Shown: one piece after another, positions 7,520-16,761 of the stretch
Numbering within the stretch: position 1 is the stretch's first letter
Layout: each line of letters opens with the position of its first letter
NCBI GenBank assembly: GCA_937910235.1
Contig: CALENB010000353.1
Location: 1-43,298 of the forward strand
Direction: 5' to 3'
Source: an uncultured Myxococcales bacterium
GTDB taxonomy: Bacteria > Myxococcota_A > UBA9042
Length of the DNA stretch: 43,298 nt
The notes under the pieces: generated by a model
What the model was told of the DNA's origin: nothing
What the model saw: the letters and a program-made list of their open reading frames with translations, nothing else
Databases searched by the model: none
Made by a program: the position numbers and the translations under genes

Positions 7520-10327
7520 TCAGTCGTTGGGCAAGTCCAGCTTCATGTCGTCGCCGTCGGTCAACGCCCACCTCGCGCGAAGGCGATAGTGCGATGCCTG
7601 CGGCGCGCTCCCCTTGCGGCGGCGCTGCGTCGTCGGCGTCTTGAGACGCTCCACCTTGAGCAGAAACCCGACCCCGGTGCCGTTCACCAGCATGTCTTGA
7701 TCGTTGGTGCTCGGCGTGACCTGGATCTTGCGCACGTCGGAGTTGGTGCCCAGGTCGCGCACAGTGAGCCAGTAGGCGCTGCCCTCAGGGGCGCCCGCTT
7801 CGAGTCGGATGCGTCGCATCTTCGCGTCGCCGCCGTTGATTCGGATCCAGTCCACGCCTGCGGCGTCGTCCGCGTTACCGACATGCCAAGCACCCAGGAC
7901 CATCGCAGCTGCGGACGCGGCCGTGTTGTTCGGCTCGGTCTCCGTCTGGTCGCTAATGTCCTCGACCCGGTACCACATGCGATAGTGGATCTCGTCATCC
8001 GCCCCGGGTTTCCAGCGGTTTCGCGCCTCGTCGCTCCACTGCAGCACGATCCGGTGCGGCTCCTGGCTCGTCGTCGCGGCGAAGGCGAGCACGCTCGACT
8101 TCTCGCCGTCGCGCAGCTGGTCGGCCGAGAGCACGCGGCCCTTGTTGTCCTGCACCGTGACCCGCAGGCCCTCCAGCGAGCGATCGTTGGCGCTCGCCAC
8201 GTGAATCCGCAGGATGCGGCTGTCGAAGCGCTCGGCGAGCTGAAACACGTCGACGTCCAGGGGACCGTCCAGCGATCCGTTGACGCTTTTGCCGCCCGTT
8301 AGGTTGTTGCTGCGTTTGCCGTCGTTGGGCTCCGTCTCGGTCCAGGCGCTGCGTGGCTTGGTCTCGACCCGCAGCGTGTACATGTCGCTCAGGCTCTCAC
8401 CGGCCACCTTGCCCGTACGGGCGCGCTCGGTGATGCACACCGTTCGCGGACCGAAGCGCGTGTCGACATGACGCAGCACCTCGCCACGCCCCTCGCCGCG
8501 GTGGCTCAGCACCACGCGCGCGACGCCGGCCGTGTCATGCAGCGACACCTCCAGATCCATGGTCGGCACACCGCGCACCTGAATCGTCAGATCATCGCTA
8601 GGCGCCACGTTAGGCAGCACAAAACAGTCTTTGTCCGCCATCTCACGGGATCGCCGCTGGCCGATGCTGCCCTTCGCCTCGTGCGATGCGTCCAGGTGAT
8701 TCGCTTGGTCCGGCGCGTCATTCGGCTCTTGCTCCTGCCCCACACCCTTGCCCGCGAAGCTCAGCATCGCCGCTGCCCCTGCACCCAGCAGCACGACCAA
8801 GATCGCGACAAAGGCGAGGCGCTGCATCAGGCCAGTGCGCCGCACGTGACCCTCCAGGGCATCCTGGTCGGCAAGCAGCGCGTCGGTGCGTTTTCGCTCC
8901 GCGGACGTCATCACCTCGCCAGCCGGCACCGCCTCGCGCTGTGGCCCGATCCCGGCGCCCGTGAAGTCGGACTTGCGCGCCTCCACCAGCGCCGCGGCGA
9001 GCTCATCCATGGACTGGAAGCGGTCTTTCGGTGCCTTCGCCAAGCACTTCGCGACGATGTGCTCCAGCGTCTCCGGCACATGCGCACCACCCGAGACCTC
9101 GCTCATCTTGCGCGGCGGCTCCATCAGGTGCGCTTTCAGGATGTCGAACGTGCTCTTCTCTTGGCCGAACACCTGCTGGCCGGTGAGCATGCGAAACGCG
9201 AGCGCGCCCACGGCGTAGATGTCGGAGCGACCGTCCACGTCGCTGGCGCGAATCTGCTCCGGGCTCATGTAGAACGGCGTGCCGAAGATGTCTTTCTGGG
9301 AGTGGATCGTATACGGGTCGTCGACGTCTTCGACCTTCGCGAGCCCAAAATCCAGGATCTTCACGAAGTCCGGGTGCGGCCCGTCGGACTGCAGCATCAC
9401 GTTCTCTGGCTTCAGATCGCGATGCACGATGCCCGCCTTGTGGGCCTCGGCGAGCGAATCGCACATCTGCAGCAGGATCGCGGTCGCGCGCACGGCAGGC
9501 ATTGGGCCTTCACGCACCAGCGCTTCGTCCAGCGCCTCGCCGCGCAGCAGCTCCATGACCAGGTAAAACACCTCACCCCACCGGCCAAAATCGTAGACCA
9601 TCACCGTGTGAGGGCTGGACAGCCGTGAGATCGCCCGGGCTTCGCGGGTGAAGCGGCTGACGAGCTGCTTCTTGGAGATCAGGTTCTCGTGCAGCAGCTT
9701 GATCGCCATCTCTTTGCGGAGATGAATCTGCTCCACCCGGTAGACGGCGCCCATGCCGCCGCGGCCGACCAGCGATTTCACCAAGTAGCGCTCATCGATG
9801 AGCTTGCCGACGTAGGCGCTCCGCTCGCCGTCTTCGTCCGGCGCTTTGAGGTCCTCCGTCGACGAGAGCCGCGTCGCCGCGTCATGATCGACGTCGCCCT
9901 GTGGCGCTTCTTTCGCCTGGGGAACGGCTTTTTGTCGATTGGTATCACGCGGGTGGGGCGGCGGCGCGTCCGGCAGCGCGTCCAAGTCGGGGGCCGCCGG
10001 ACCGGCGCCGGGGCTGCCCGGCAGCGCGCGCGCATACATCAACGTGTTGTCACGTCGGGCGTCGTTCGTGTCGAGTCCGAGCTGCTGCGCAGCTTGCGGC
10101 GGGGCCTGTCGTTGCACCGGCGCGTTCAGCTCCTCGTCGGTCGGCGCGCTCGCGGAGGTCGAGCTGCGCTTGCGGTTTCGTCCGCCCAGCGGCAGCGGCG
10201 GCGGATTGGCGACGACCGCGCCTCCCGAAGCCGGCAAGAGCGCCTGCCCATCGAGCGGGCAGTACTGCTTATCAGCCGGATATTCGGCTTTGCAGCTGGG
10301 ACAGACCTTCTGGGTTGACGGTGTCAC
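7520..10327 (-). CDS. Transmembrane Ser/Thr protein kinase with zinc ribbon and PPC-like modules
   Basis: A 935-aa Hanks-type kinase. Order of parts: an N-terminal zinc ribbon (Cys9, Cys12, Cys23, CPLDG); a Pro/Ala/Gln-rich linker to about 175; a kinase domain at about 181-450 with glycine loop VGRGGMGAVY, Lys210, HRDLKPEN with Asp304, and DFG at 326-328; and one TM helix (about 503-524). The extracytoplasmic part has three modules starting with EPND or EPNN (near 534, 666 and 798), each about 125 residues and beta-rich, like bacterial pre-peptidase C-terminal (PPC) domains. All key catalytic residues are present, so it should be active. The external modules probably sense or bind something in the periplasm. 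The start is the ATG at 10325-10327. It is transcribed away from the TolB-like gene end. Confidence 0.95.
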   Translation of the reverse strand: MTPSTQKVCPSCKAEYPADKQYCPLDGQALLPASGGAVVANPPPLPLGGRNRKRSSTSASAPTDEELNAPVQRQAPPQAAQQLGLDTNDARRDNTLMYARALPGSPGAGPAAPDLDALPDAPPPHPRDTNRQKAVPQAKEAPQGDVDHDAATRLSSTEDLKAPDEDGERSAYVGKLIDERYLVKSLVGRGGMGAVYRVEQIHLRKEMAIKLLHENLISKKQLVSRFTREARAISRLSSPHTVMVYDFGRWGEVFYLVMELLRGEALDEALVREGPMPAVRATAILLQMCDSLAEAHKAGIVHRDLKPENVMLQSDGPHPDFVKILDFGLAKVEDVDDPYTIHSQKDIFGTPFYMSPEQIRASDVDGRSDIYAVGALAFRMLTGQQVFGQEKSTFDILKAHLMEPPRKMSEVSGGAHVPETLEHIVAKCLAKAPKDRFQSMDELAAALVEARKSDFTGAGIGPQREAVPAGEVMTSAERKRTDALLADQDALEGHVRRTGLMQRLAFVAILVVLLGAGAAAMLSFAGKGVGQEQEPNDAPDQANHLDASHEAKGSIGQRRSREMADKDCFVLPNVAPSDDLTIQVRGVPTMDLEVSLHDTAGVARVVLSHRGEGRGEVLRHVDTRFGPRTVCITERARTGKVAGESLSDMYTLRVETKPRSAWTETEPNDGKRSNNLTGGKSVNGSLDGPLDVDVFQLAERFDSRILRIHVASANDRSLEGLRVTVQDNKGRVLSADQLRDGEKSSVLAFAATTSQEPHRIVLQWSDEARNRWKPGADDEIHYRMWYRVEDISDQTETEPNNTAASAAAMVLGAWHVGNADDAAGVDWIRINGGDAKMRRIRLEAGAPEGSAYWLTVRDLGTNSDVRKIQVTPSTNDQDMLVNGTGVGFLLKVERLKTPTTQRRRKGSAPQASHYRLRARWALTDGDDMKLDLPND

Positions 10328-10425
10328 GTGAGGCCGGTTCTGTGGGGTGGTCTGCGTTCGCCCCTGTCGACAGAGACGCTACGAATGATTGTACAAAGCG
10401 CGAAGGCCGGCTAGGGCACCCCGCA

Positions 10426-12105
10426 TCATGGCCGAAACGGCGTCGGCAGCCCACCCGGTTTCTTACGCCACACGGGCGTGTAATAGCGGCCGGGCGGCAG
10501 CGCAAGGGCTTGACGCGCCGCGCCATCGTGACTGGCGACCCAGAGGCGCGCGCCCCGGCCGTCTTCGTTGGAGACGTACACCACGCGCCGACCGCAGCTC
10601 GTCCAAGATGGCTCGAGCGATCGCTTGCCACGCCCTGGCGTGAGGCGCTGCATCTGCTTGGCCATGTCGACGGTCAGGATGTCCACGGCGCCGCCCCGCA
10701 GCCCGGAGTAGACGATCTTGTTGTTCGAGCCCCAGTCAGGTCCGGTGTTGTAGGGCCCCGCGAACGTCATCCGCTGCACGTTCGAGCCGTCCGCGTTCAT
10801 GGTGTAGATCTGTGGTCGGCCAGTGCGATTGCTAACAAACGCCAAGCGCGTGCCATCGGGTGACCAGGACGGATCGAGGTCGTCGGACTCATGATTGGTG
10901 AGGTTGCGTACCGGTTTGCCCGTCGCGTCGAGCAGCCACAGATCGGCTTGATCGCCATCGTTGATCGTCGCCACCACCTGGCCAAAACGATTCATGGCGG
11001 CGGTCCGAAACTGCAGGTTCTCGCCCATCGCCCAAGGCTTGCTCGGCATCCCGGGCAGCTTGCCCGGCGCCGCGCTGGCCTTCTTGGCCGTACGCCGCGC
11101 TCCCTTCTTGCCGCGTTTGCCGCGTTTGCCGCGTTTGTGCGACTTCGCCCCGGCCTCGTCTTTGCCCAGCACCACTGGCGTCAGCCCGTTTGGCGAGGTG
11201 CTCCAGGCCCGCTGCACAGCCGCGCCGTCGAGACGAAACAGCGAGGGGAGGTCCGGCGAGAAGCTGACGAAGTTCACGCCCAGGTCGAGCGTCGGACGCG
11301 GCAGCATGTGAATCCCCTTGCCACCAGCGATGACACGGGCGTTGAAGCCGTCAGCGTCAGCCATCCAGATGCAACGATGGCAGCCAGGGCCGGGTGCGCT
11401 ATAGAAGAGCTGGTCGTCGAAGCTGCCTTCAACCCCAGTCAGGGCGCCAAAAATCGCGTTGGCAGCGCGGTGCGCCAGCAGTCGGATCTGCTTCGCGGGG
11501 CCACGCTGCACGGCGCGTTTGCCCAGCTCGAGGCGCTTGCCAGTGCGCACGTCGATCACGCCGACGTGCACCTCGATCATGCCTTTCTGGCCTCGCGCCT
11601 TCCGCGCCCAGCTCGCCACAGCGTAGACGACGTGGGCGCTGCGAGCCGCGGCGAGGTTGACCTCGAAGGCCGGCAGATTGTAGCGCTTGATGCTCTCAAC
11701 TTGGCCTTTCTTCAGGTCGAGCGCGCGCACGACGCCGCTCAATCGCAGGTCGTTGTGGAGGACGGCGTGGACCTCGTCGCACCAGACCTTGTAGGGACCA
11801 CACGCGGTGGGCAGCACCAGCGCGCCGTCCATCGGCCGCTGGGTCGCTTCGACGATGACGTACAGCGACTCCCCGTCCGCGCCGGCTGGGTCCGCGCCGG
11901 CTGGGTCCGCGCTCGGTTTCGTCGCTGGCGCCTTCGCCGCAGGCGTCGCAGCGGCGGCGGACTGGGCTGTTGCCGTCTGCGTGACGGCCGGCAGCGCGCA
12001 CACCCACAGGAGCAGGACGGCGAGCGCACGCGGCAGGGAGATGCCGCTGCGGGGCAGGACGATGCGGTGGCAGGGCGTGGCGAGCGGGCGGGGGCGTTCG
12101 ACCAT
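10426..12105 (-). CDS. TolB-like beta-propeller periplasmic protein
   Basis: A 559-aa exported protein. The ATG at 12103-12105 (GGAG about 6 bases upstream) gives a basic N-terminus and a hydrophobic segment ending near ALPAVTQTATAQS, a likely signal peptide. Residues about 75-230 resemble the TolB N-terminal alpha/beta domain. The C-terminal half has WD40-like/PD40 repeats such as DDLDPSWSPDGTRLAFVSNRTG followed by IYTMNADGSNVQRMT, typical of TolB propellers. TolB partners Pal and TolA in outer-membrane integrity; no tolA, tolR or pal genes are nearby, so a distinct role is possible. A Lys/Arg-rich insert sits around residue 330, between the two halves. Translationally separate from its neighbours. 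Confidence 0.88.
   Translation of the reverse strand: MVERPRPLATPCHRIVLPRSGISLPRALAVLLLWVCALPAVTQTATAQSAAAATPAAKAPATKPSADPAGADPAGADGESLYVIVEATQRPMDGALVLPTACGPYKVWCDEVHAVLHNDLRLSGVVRALDLKKGQVESIKRYNLPAFEVNLAAARSAHVVYAVASWARKARGQKGMIEVHVGVIDVRTGKRLELGKRAVQRGPAKQIRLLAHRAANAIFGALTGVEGSFDDQLFYSAPGPGCHRCIWMADADGFNARVIAGGKGIHMLPRPTLDLGVNFVSFSPDLPSLFRLDGAAVQRAWSTSPNGLTPVVLGKDEAGAKSHKRGKRGKRGKKGARRTAKKASAAPGKLPGMPSKPWAMGENLQFRTAAMNRFGQVVATINDGDQADLWLLDATGKPVRNLTNHESDDLDPSWSPDGTRLAFVSNRTGRPQIYTMNADGSNVQRMTFAGPYNTGPDWGSNNKIVYSGLRGGAVDILTVDMAKQMQRLTPGRGKRSLEPSWTSCGRRVVYVSNEDGRGARLWVASHDGAARQALALPPGRYYTPVWRKKPGGLPTPFRP
11094..11140. repeat. Tandem 9-bp repeat encoding a Lys/Arg-rich insert
   Basis: The plus strand repeats CCGCGTTTG three times in succession at about 11112-11138, with related sequence around it. 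On the coding (minus) strand this gives KRGKRGKRGKKG within the TolB-like protein. The repeat is in frame, so length changes would only alter this basic insert. Confidence 0.8.
11876..11910. repeat. Tandem 15-bp repeat near the signal peptide of the TolB-like gene
   Basis: The unit TCCGCGCCGGCTGGG occurs twice in tandem with a partial third copy. It encodes DPAGADPAGAD in the linker after the signal peptide. It is in frame and is probably a simple slippage product. Confidence 0.7.
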
Positions 12106-12195
12106 GTCGGACTCCAGAGCGAGGCGGGACGACCGCCGCTTCGAGCGGGGGTGTCCACGTGGGAAAAGGCGGCGGCGCGTCGCGCGTCGCACAGA

Positions 12196-13515
12196 CTACC
12201 CTACTGTGAGCGTGAGTTGCGGGTTGTCGCGCAAGTCGGCCACCCAACCTGCAACGACGGCGACATCCTCGGCGTACACATACGTCCGCTCCATGAAGGT
12301 CGTGTCGGCGTAGCGGTTGAAGAGCTTGGTGGCCTCGCCGAGGGGTTGATAGCGCGGCGCTCCCAGGCGTGGCTGGATCCGCACGTAGATCTGACATTCA
12401 TCCTCAGTCCGGCCGCGGTACTTCGAGACGGCGCCCTTGCTGGTGACGTGCACGTAGTCGAGGCCCGCGTCGTCCAGCCGACTCTCCAGCGCGTTGAGGT
12501 CATCGGTGCGGCCATGCCAGCCGCGCTCGGCGACGCAGCTCAGCGGTGTGCCCGACAAGATGCCGCGCGCCCAGCGGGAGGCCTTGGCGCCTCGCTCGAG
12601 CGCCCGAAAGACCGCAGGATCGTCAAAGGAGAGGAACGCCTCTGGTTCGGCTGGCACCGTAAAGCCCGGAGTCTCCTCGTAGAAGCGCTTCAGCATCTGG
12701 TCGAGGCACTCCACCTTGTTGTGGAAGTAGACCATGAGGAACATGTGATAGCGCGACAGCAGGAAGTCGTCGAAGGTGTAGAGCGCGCGATCTTCGATGG
12801 CGAGGTGCAGGGCGCCTTCGTCCGTCTCGTAGTAGGTCAGCTTGCCGATGAGCCAGTCGTGGTCGAACTTGCCGTAGGACACGCCGCTGAAGTAGCTGTC
12901 GCGCAGCAGGTAGTCCATGCGATCGACGTCGACTTCGCTCGAGCAGATCGACGACAGCACGCCGCGCAGGTTGCGGTTTGAGACGATGAACGCGTCGTCC
13001 GCGTCCGTGATGCCGCCATACAACAGCGCGGCGATGTGATGGGGCGAGATGCCCATGGGGCCAAAGGCGCGCTCGATCACGGTCGTCAGCGATGAGTCCA
13101 TGAGCAGCTTGAAGGTGTAGTGCTCGTGGCGCGCCTGTTTGGGCGAGTCGGCGCCGCGCATGTGCGGGATCTGGAGGGCGGCGATCGACGGAAACAGGGC
13201 CTCCGAGGTGTGGGAGAGGGGCGCGTGGCCGGTGTCGTGGCAGAGGGCGGCCAGTCGCAAGATCTGACGCAGACGGCCGCGATCCTCGCCTGCGAGCCAC
13301 GTCGCGTCCTTGAACACCGCGTCGAACGCGCAGCCGGCGAGGTGCATCACGCCGATGGAGTGCAAGAACCGGGTGTGCACCGCGCCAGGAAACACCAAAT
13401 ACGCAAACCCAAGCTGCTTGATGCGCTGCAGGCGCCGGAAATAGGGGCTCTCGATGACGGCTCGCTCACCGTCGTTGACTTGGATGTTGCCGTGAATCGG
13501 GTCGCGGATGTCCAT
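12196..13515 (-). CDS. HD-domain phosphohydrolase (SAMHD1/YwfO-like)
   Basis: A 439-aa cytoplasmic HD-superfamily hydrolase. The N-terminus reads RDPIHGNIQV, then RRLQRIKQLGFAYLVFPGAVHTRFLHSIGV. The metal-binding HD pair is His93-Asp94 in LAALCHDTGHAPLSHTSE, with His52 upstream and a conserved Asp in SSEVDVDRMDYLLRDSY. This layout matches the family of SAMHD1, YwfO and dNTP triphosphohydrolase-like proteins, so a dNTPase activity is likely but untested. The C-terminal third (about 310-439) is the family's accessory region. The start is the ATG at 13513-13515, preceded by GAGGA. It follows the GT-C gene on the same strand by about 90 bases. Confidence 0.92.
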   Translation of the reverse strand: MDIRDPIHGNIQVNDGERAVIESPYFRRLQRIKQLGFAYLVFPGAVHTRFLHSIGVMHLAGCAFDAVFKDATWLAGEDRGRLRQILRLAALCHDTGHAPLSHTSEALFPSIAALQIPHMRGADSPKQARHEHYTFKLLMDSSLTTVIERAFGPMGISPHHIAALLYGGITDADDAFIVSNRNLRGVLSSICSSEVDVDRMDYLLRDSYFSGVSYGKFDHDWLIGKLTYYETDEGALHLAIEDRALYTFDDFLLSRYHMFLMVYFHNKVECLDQMLKRFYEETPGFTVPAEPEAFLSFDDPAVFRALERGAKASRWARGILSGTPLSCVAERGWHGRTDDLNALESRLDDAGLDYVHVTSKGAVSKYRGRTEDECQIYVRIQPRLGAPRYQPLGEATKLFNRYADTTFMERTYVYAEDVAVVAGWVADLRDNPQLTLTVG

Positions 13516-13609
13516 GGCGCTGGGTTCCTCGCGGTGGGGCGTCGGTCGTCGCCGACGGGGCTGAAGCGGCTGCGGCCGCTGTGTACCACAGCCCGCCAAG
13601 CATCGGCGA

Positions 13610-15649
13610 TCAGGGCGCGATCGGCGGTGTGCCCGCCGCTGGCGGTGTCGCGACGGGTGCGGGAGACGCAGGCGCCGCCGCGCGCAGCAAGGCCTGCTCC
13701 GTCGGGCCTGGCCATTGTGCGCAGGCGCGCAGCAGCGCCGCCGTGTGGTTGGCGCGCGCCTTGGTGCACAGATCGATCGCCTGCATGAGCGGCGCACGCA
13801 TGGCGGGCCGCGCCGCCGAGAGGGTCTGTAGGCGCCGCAGCGCCTGCTGCGGCCGTCCTGCGAGCCGCTCGGCGTAGACCGCGGCCGCCACCCAAGCTGG
13901 CTGCGTCGCCGGCTGCGCGTGGAACTGCCGCGCCCACGCCTCCGCGTGGGGATCTGCAGCGGCGACGCCCGCCACGTAGACTTTGCGACCCCACGCCACC
14001 GTCACCCGCCGCAGCTGGCGGCCAAACATGAACGCGCGGGCATAGCGACGGCACAGGACGTCGGCGTCGACCGCGGCCTTTCGGGTGGCGTCGTCCTGCC
14101 GTGACAGCTGCCCCACTTCACCCAAGAGGGCGTCTGTGCGGGCGCAGTCGCCAAGCTTGGTGTGGGCCTGAACCAGCAGCGTCCACGGCGCGGTGGCCGA
14201 CGGGTCGAGCTGGTGAGCGGCCTCCAGATCGACCACCGCGGCGCGCGCCTGGCCGGTGTCGAACCGCAGCCGGCCGAGGTTGTAGCGCATGCGCAAGCTG
14301 CGTGGACGCGCCGCGGCGCCGTGTTTGAACAGGGCCTCTTCGCTGCGCCAGTGGCTGCCTTCGGCGATGCTCTCGCTGACCCACGGCAGGCTGAGGCCGA
14401 GCAACAACGCCAGGGCAGCGCGGCGTGCATGGCCAGGGCTGACCAGGGCGCGGCCGAGCAGCACGCTGAGGGCGCCGAGCGCCGCGACGGACGGCAGAAA
14501 GAGCAGGCGATCGGCATAGAGCACGGTTGACGGAAACAGCAGGTGGGACACCGGCAGCCACGCCGCGGCGAGCCAGACGACCGCGGCGGCGGCGCGCCCG
14601 GCGCTCGGCGATCCTGCGCGGGCGCGGCGGAGATCCCAGACCGCGAACGCGAGCAGCCCCAGCATGATGAAGCCGCCGAGCGCGACGAAGCCGGCCCCCG
14701 GGGCGAGCACGGGGAGGGCGTCAAAGGTGTCATCCGGCGCCAGATCAAAGGGCCACAGCAGCTTGTGCGCGGCGTAGGTCACGAGCCAGAGGCCGCCGAG
14801 CAGGCGCGGCACGATCGACACGTGGCCGAGCGGGTTATCGTGGGCGGAGACGTAGGGCAGGCTCAGCCACGTCGATCGCCACCCCAGCCAGGCAGCGCAG
14901 AGCAGCGTCGCCACGACGAGCCACGTCCACGCCCGACGCCGCGATTGTGCCGGATTTGCGACCCCGGAGCTGTCCCTCGCGGCCGTGTGCTGCAGGCCAG
15001 CCCAGACGGCCCAGGGCGCGAGCACCGTGACCGCCGACTCTTTGCTCCACAGCGCCGCGAGCAGCAAGAGCGCCGCAGCCGGCCCCGCGCCGCGTCTTCC
15101 GCGCACCGCGGCGAGAAAAGCGAGGCTCGCCAGGAGCGCGAGCGCGCAGGCCATCAGCTCTGGCCGGTACGACACGCTCATCACCGACGACGTGTGCAGC
15201 GGATACGCCGCGAACAGCACCACCGCCACCATCGACGAGACGCGCACCATGGGCGGCGCGCCGCCGCGCAGCAGCGACGCGATGAGCTGCCCAACCAATC
15301 CGCACACCAGACCGTAGAGCAGCAGGTTCACCACGTGGCGACCGCGGCTGCCGAGGCCAAGGCCAGCCTCCACGGCGTACGTTAGCGTGACGAGCGGCCG
15401 GCTCAGGCCCTGTGTCGCATAGCCTCGCTTCGGTCCAAACCACGGCGTCGTGAAGATCTGTTGGATCGGCGGCGGCCACGTGACGTTCGGATTATCGAGG
15501 AAGGTCGGGTGGTCATCGTGCACATACGCGGCCGACAGGGCGTTGGTGCCATGCACAAGCCCGACCACGAGCAGGCCGAGGGCGAGCAGCGTGGCGGTCA
15601 GATTGGGCTCGCCGCGGCCATCGACGTTGGCGGCGCGTGCGGCCGTCAT
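13610..15649 (-). CDS. TMTC-like GT-C glycosyltransferase with C-terminal TPR-like repeats
   Basis: A 679-aa multispan membrane protein. After the first TM helix comes an external loop YVHDDHPTFLDNPNV (Asp45-Asp46), then SRPLVTLTYAVEAG and RHVVNLLLYGLV. This set is characteristic of the TMTC/DUF1736 group of GT-C enzymes, which transfer sugars from lipid-linked donors; the acidic pair is the expected catalytic/metal site. About ten hydrophobic segments follow. The C-terminal part (about 430-650) contains TPR-like helical pairs such as RSLRMRYNLGRLRFDTGQARAAVVDLEAA. Its ATG overlaps the rodA stop as ATGA, so it is translationally coupled to rodA and made in proportion to it. Substrate unknown; O-glycosylation of exported proteins is the natural guess. 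Confidence 0.85.
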   Translation of the reverse strand: MTAARAANVDGRGEPNLTATLLALGLLVVGLVHGTNALSAAYVHDDHPTFLDNPNVTWPPPIQQIFTTPWFGPKRGYATQGLSRPLVTLTYAVEAGLGLGSRGRHVVNLLLYGLVCGLVGQLIASLLRGGAPPMVRVSSMVAVVLFAAYPLHTSSVMSVSYRPELMACALALLASLAFLAAVRGRRGAGPAAALLLLAALWSKESAVTVLAPWAVWAGLQHTAARDSSGVANPAQSRRRAWTWLVVATLLCAAWLGWRSTWLSLPYVSAHDNPLGHVSIVPRLLGGLWLVTYAAHKLLWPFDLAPDDTFDALPVLAPGAGFVALGGFIMLGLLAFAVWDLRRARAGSPSAGRAAAAVVWLAAAWLPVSHLLFPSTVLYADRLLFLPSVAALGALSVLLGRALVSPGHARRAALALLLGLSLPWVSESIAEGSHWRSEEALFKHGAAARPRSLRMRYNLGRLRFDTGQARAAVVDLEAAHQLDPSATAPWTLLVQAHTKLGDCARTDALLGEVGQLSRQDDATRKAAVDADVLCRRYARAFMFGRQLRRVTVAWGRKVYVAGVAAADPHAEAWARQFHAQPATQPAWVAAAVYAERLAGRPQQALRRLQTLSAARPAMRAPLMQAIDLCTKARANHTAALLRACAQWPGPTEQALLRAAAPASPAPVATPPAAGTPPIAP

Positions 15650-16761
15650 GCCCGCGCACGGCGGCGCAGGGCGATGTTGACCAGAAAGCCGCAGCCGATC
15701 AGGACGGTCAGCACGCTGGAGCCGCCATAGCTCATCAAAGGCAGGGTCATGCCCACAACCGGCAGCAAGCCGATGACCATTCCGGCGTTGATGAAGAACT
15801 GCCAGAAGATAAGCGCTGCGACGCCGACGGCGACCAGCGCGTCATAGCGCTCCCTGGCGTGGTTCGCTAAGTAGATGGCCCACCATACTACCCCCAGATA
15901 TAGGCCAAATAGCGCCAATGTCCCGACGAGACCGAACAGCTCAGCCCACGAAGCCAACGCAAAATCGGTGTACAAAAACGGCAGATGACGCAGCACCGAC
16001 CGCCGCGCATCGTCCAGGTCGCGACCGAGCATCCGCCCCGATCCCACGGCCCACAACGCCTGCTCTGACTGCGAAGCGCGGGCGCTGCGGCGCTGGGTCA
16101 CCGCGTTTTCATCGAGGGCCATCCACGCCTGCACGCGCCCCTTCTGGTAGTCCCGCACCGCGCCCATCCGCCACGCGATAGGGACCCCGACCAGCAGCAG
16201 CAGCGCGCCGGCGATCAGCGTCTGCTTGCGCACCCCTTCGTAGAGGATGATGGAGCCGCCGATCATCGACACACACAGGGACGTGCCGAGGTCAGGCTCG
16301 AGGTTGATCAGCACCACCGGCGCACCGACCAGCAGCAGCGGCATGATCAGCTGCCGCAGCGGCCACTCCTTGGTGCGACGGCGCGAATCGAACCAGTCGG
16401 CCAGCATCAGCACCACCCCGAGCTTCATGAACTCAGACGGCTGCATGTTCATCGGGCCGAGCTCGATCCAGCGGCGGCTGTGGTTGATCTCGCGACCGAA
16501 GATGAGCACCGCCACCAGCAACACGCAGAGCGCTAGGTAGATCGAGAAACCCATGCGCCGGATGAAGGCCATGTCCAGCCCAGCCGCCACGCCGCCGCCC
16601 ACCGCGCCGACCACCAACCAGATCATCTGGCTGCGATGGAAGCTGGTGTCGTGCAGCGTGTCGATGAACCACAGGTTGAAGATGGACGACGCGCAGATCA
16701 GCAACAAGCAGCCGAGGCCGATGAACAGGGAGCCCTGGCGCATGCGTGCGGCGAGACTCAT
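15646..16761 (-). CDS. rodA: Rod-shape-determining SEDS glycosyltransferase RodA
   Basis: The 371-aa polytopic product is the peptidoglycan glycan-strand polymerase of the elongasome, working with PBP2. SEDS signatures: RRWIELGPMNMQPSEFMKLGVV near residues 95-116, NLEPDLGTSL near 153-162, GSGRMLGRDL, and the C-terminal GLLPVVGMTLPLMSYGGSSVL block near 330-350. About ten TM segments. Its start codon overlaps the mrdA stop (ATGA) and its stop overlaps the next gene's ATG in the same way. This order and coupling identify RodA rather than FtsW. Confidence 0.96.
   Translation of the reverse strand: MSLAARMRQGSLFIGLGCLLLICASSIFNLWFIDTLHDTSFHRSQMIWLVVGAVGGGVAAGLDMAFIRRMGFSIYLALCVLLVAVLIFGREINHSRRWIELGPMNMQPSEFMKLGVVLMLADWFDSRRRTKEWPLRQLIMPLLLVGAPVVLINLEPDLGTSLCVSMIGGSIILYEGVRKQTLIAGALLLLVGVPIAWRMGAVRDYQKGRVQAWMALDENAVTQRRSARASQSEQALWAVGSGRMLGRDLDDARRSVLRHLPFLYTDFALASWAELFGLVGTLALFGLYLGVVWWAIYLANHARERYDALVAVGVAALIFWQFFINAGMVIGLLPVVGMTLPLMSYGGSSVLTVLIGCGFLVNIALRRRARA

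Noticed and set aside
10364-10373. Palindrome CTGTCGACAG upstream of the large kinase
   Set aside because: A 10-bp palindrome of this kind is not rare by chance in 43 kb and is not linked to promoter boxes.
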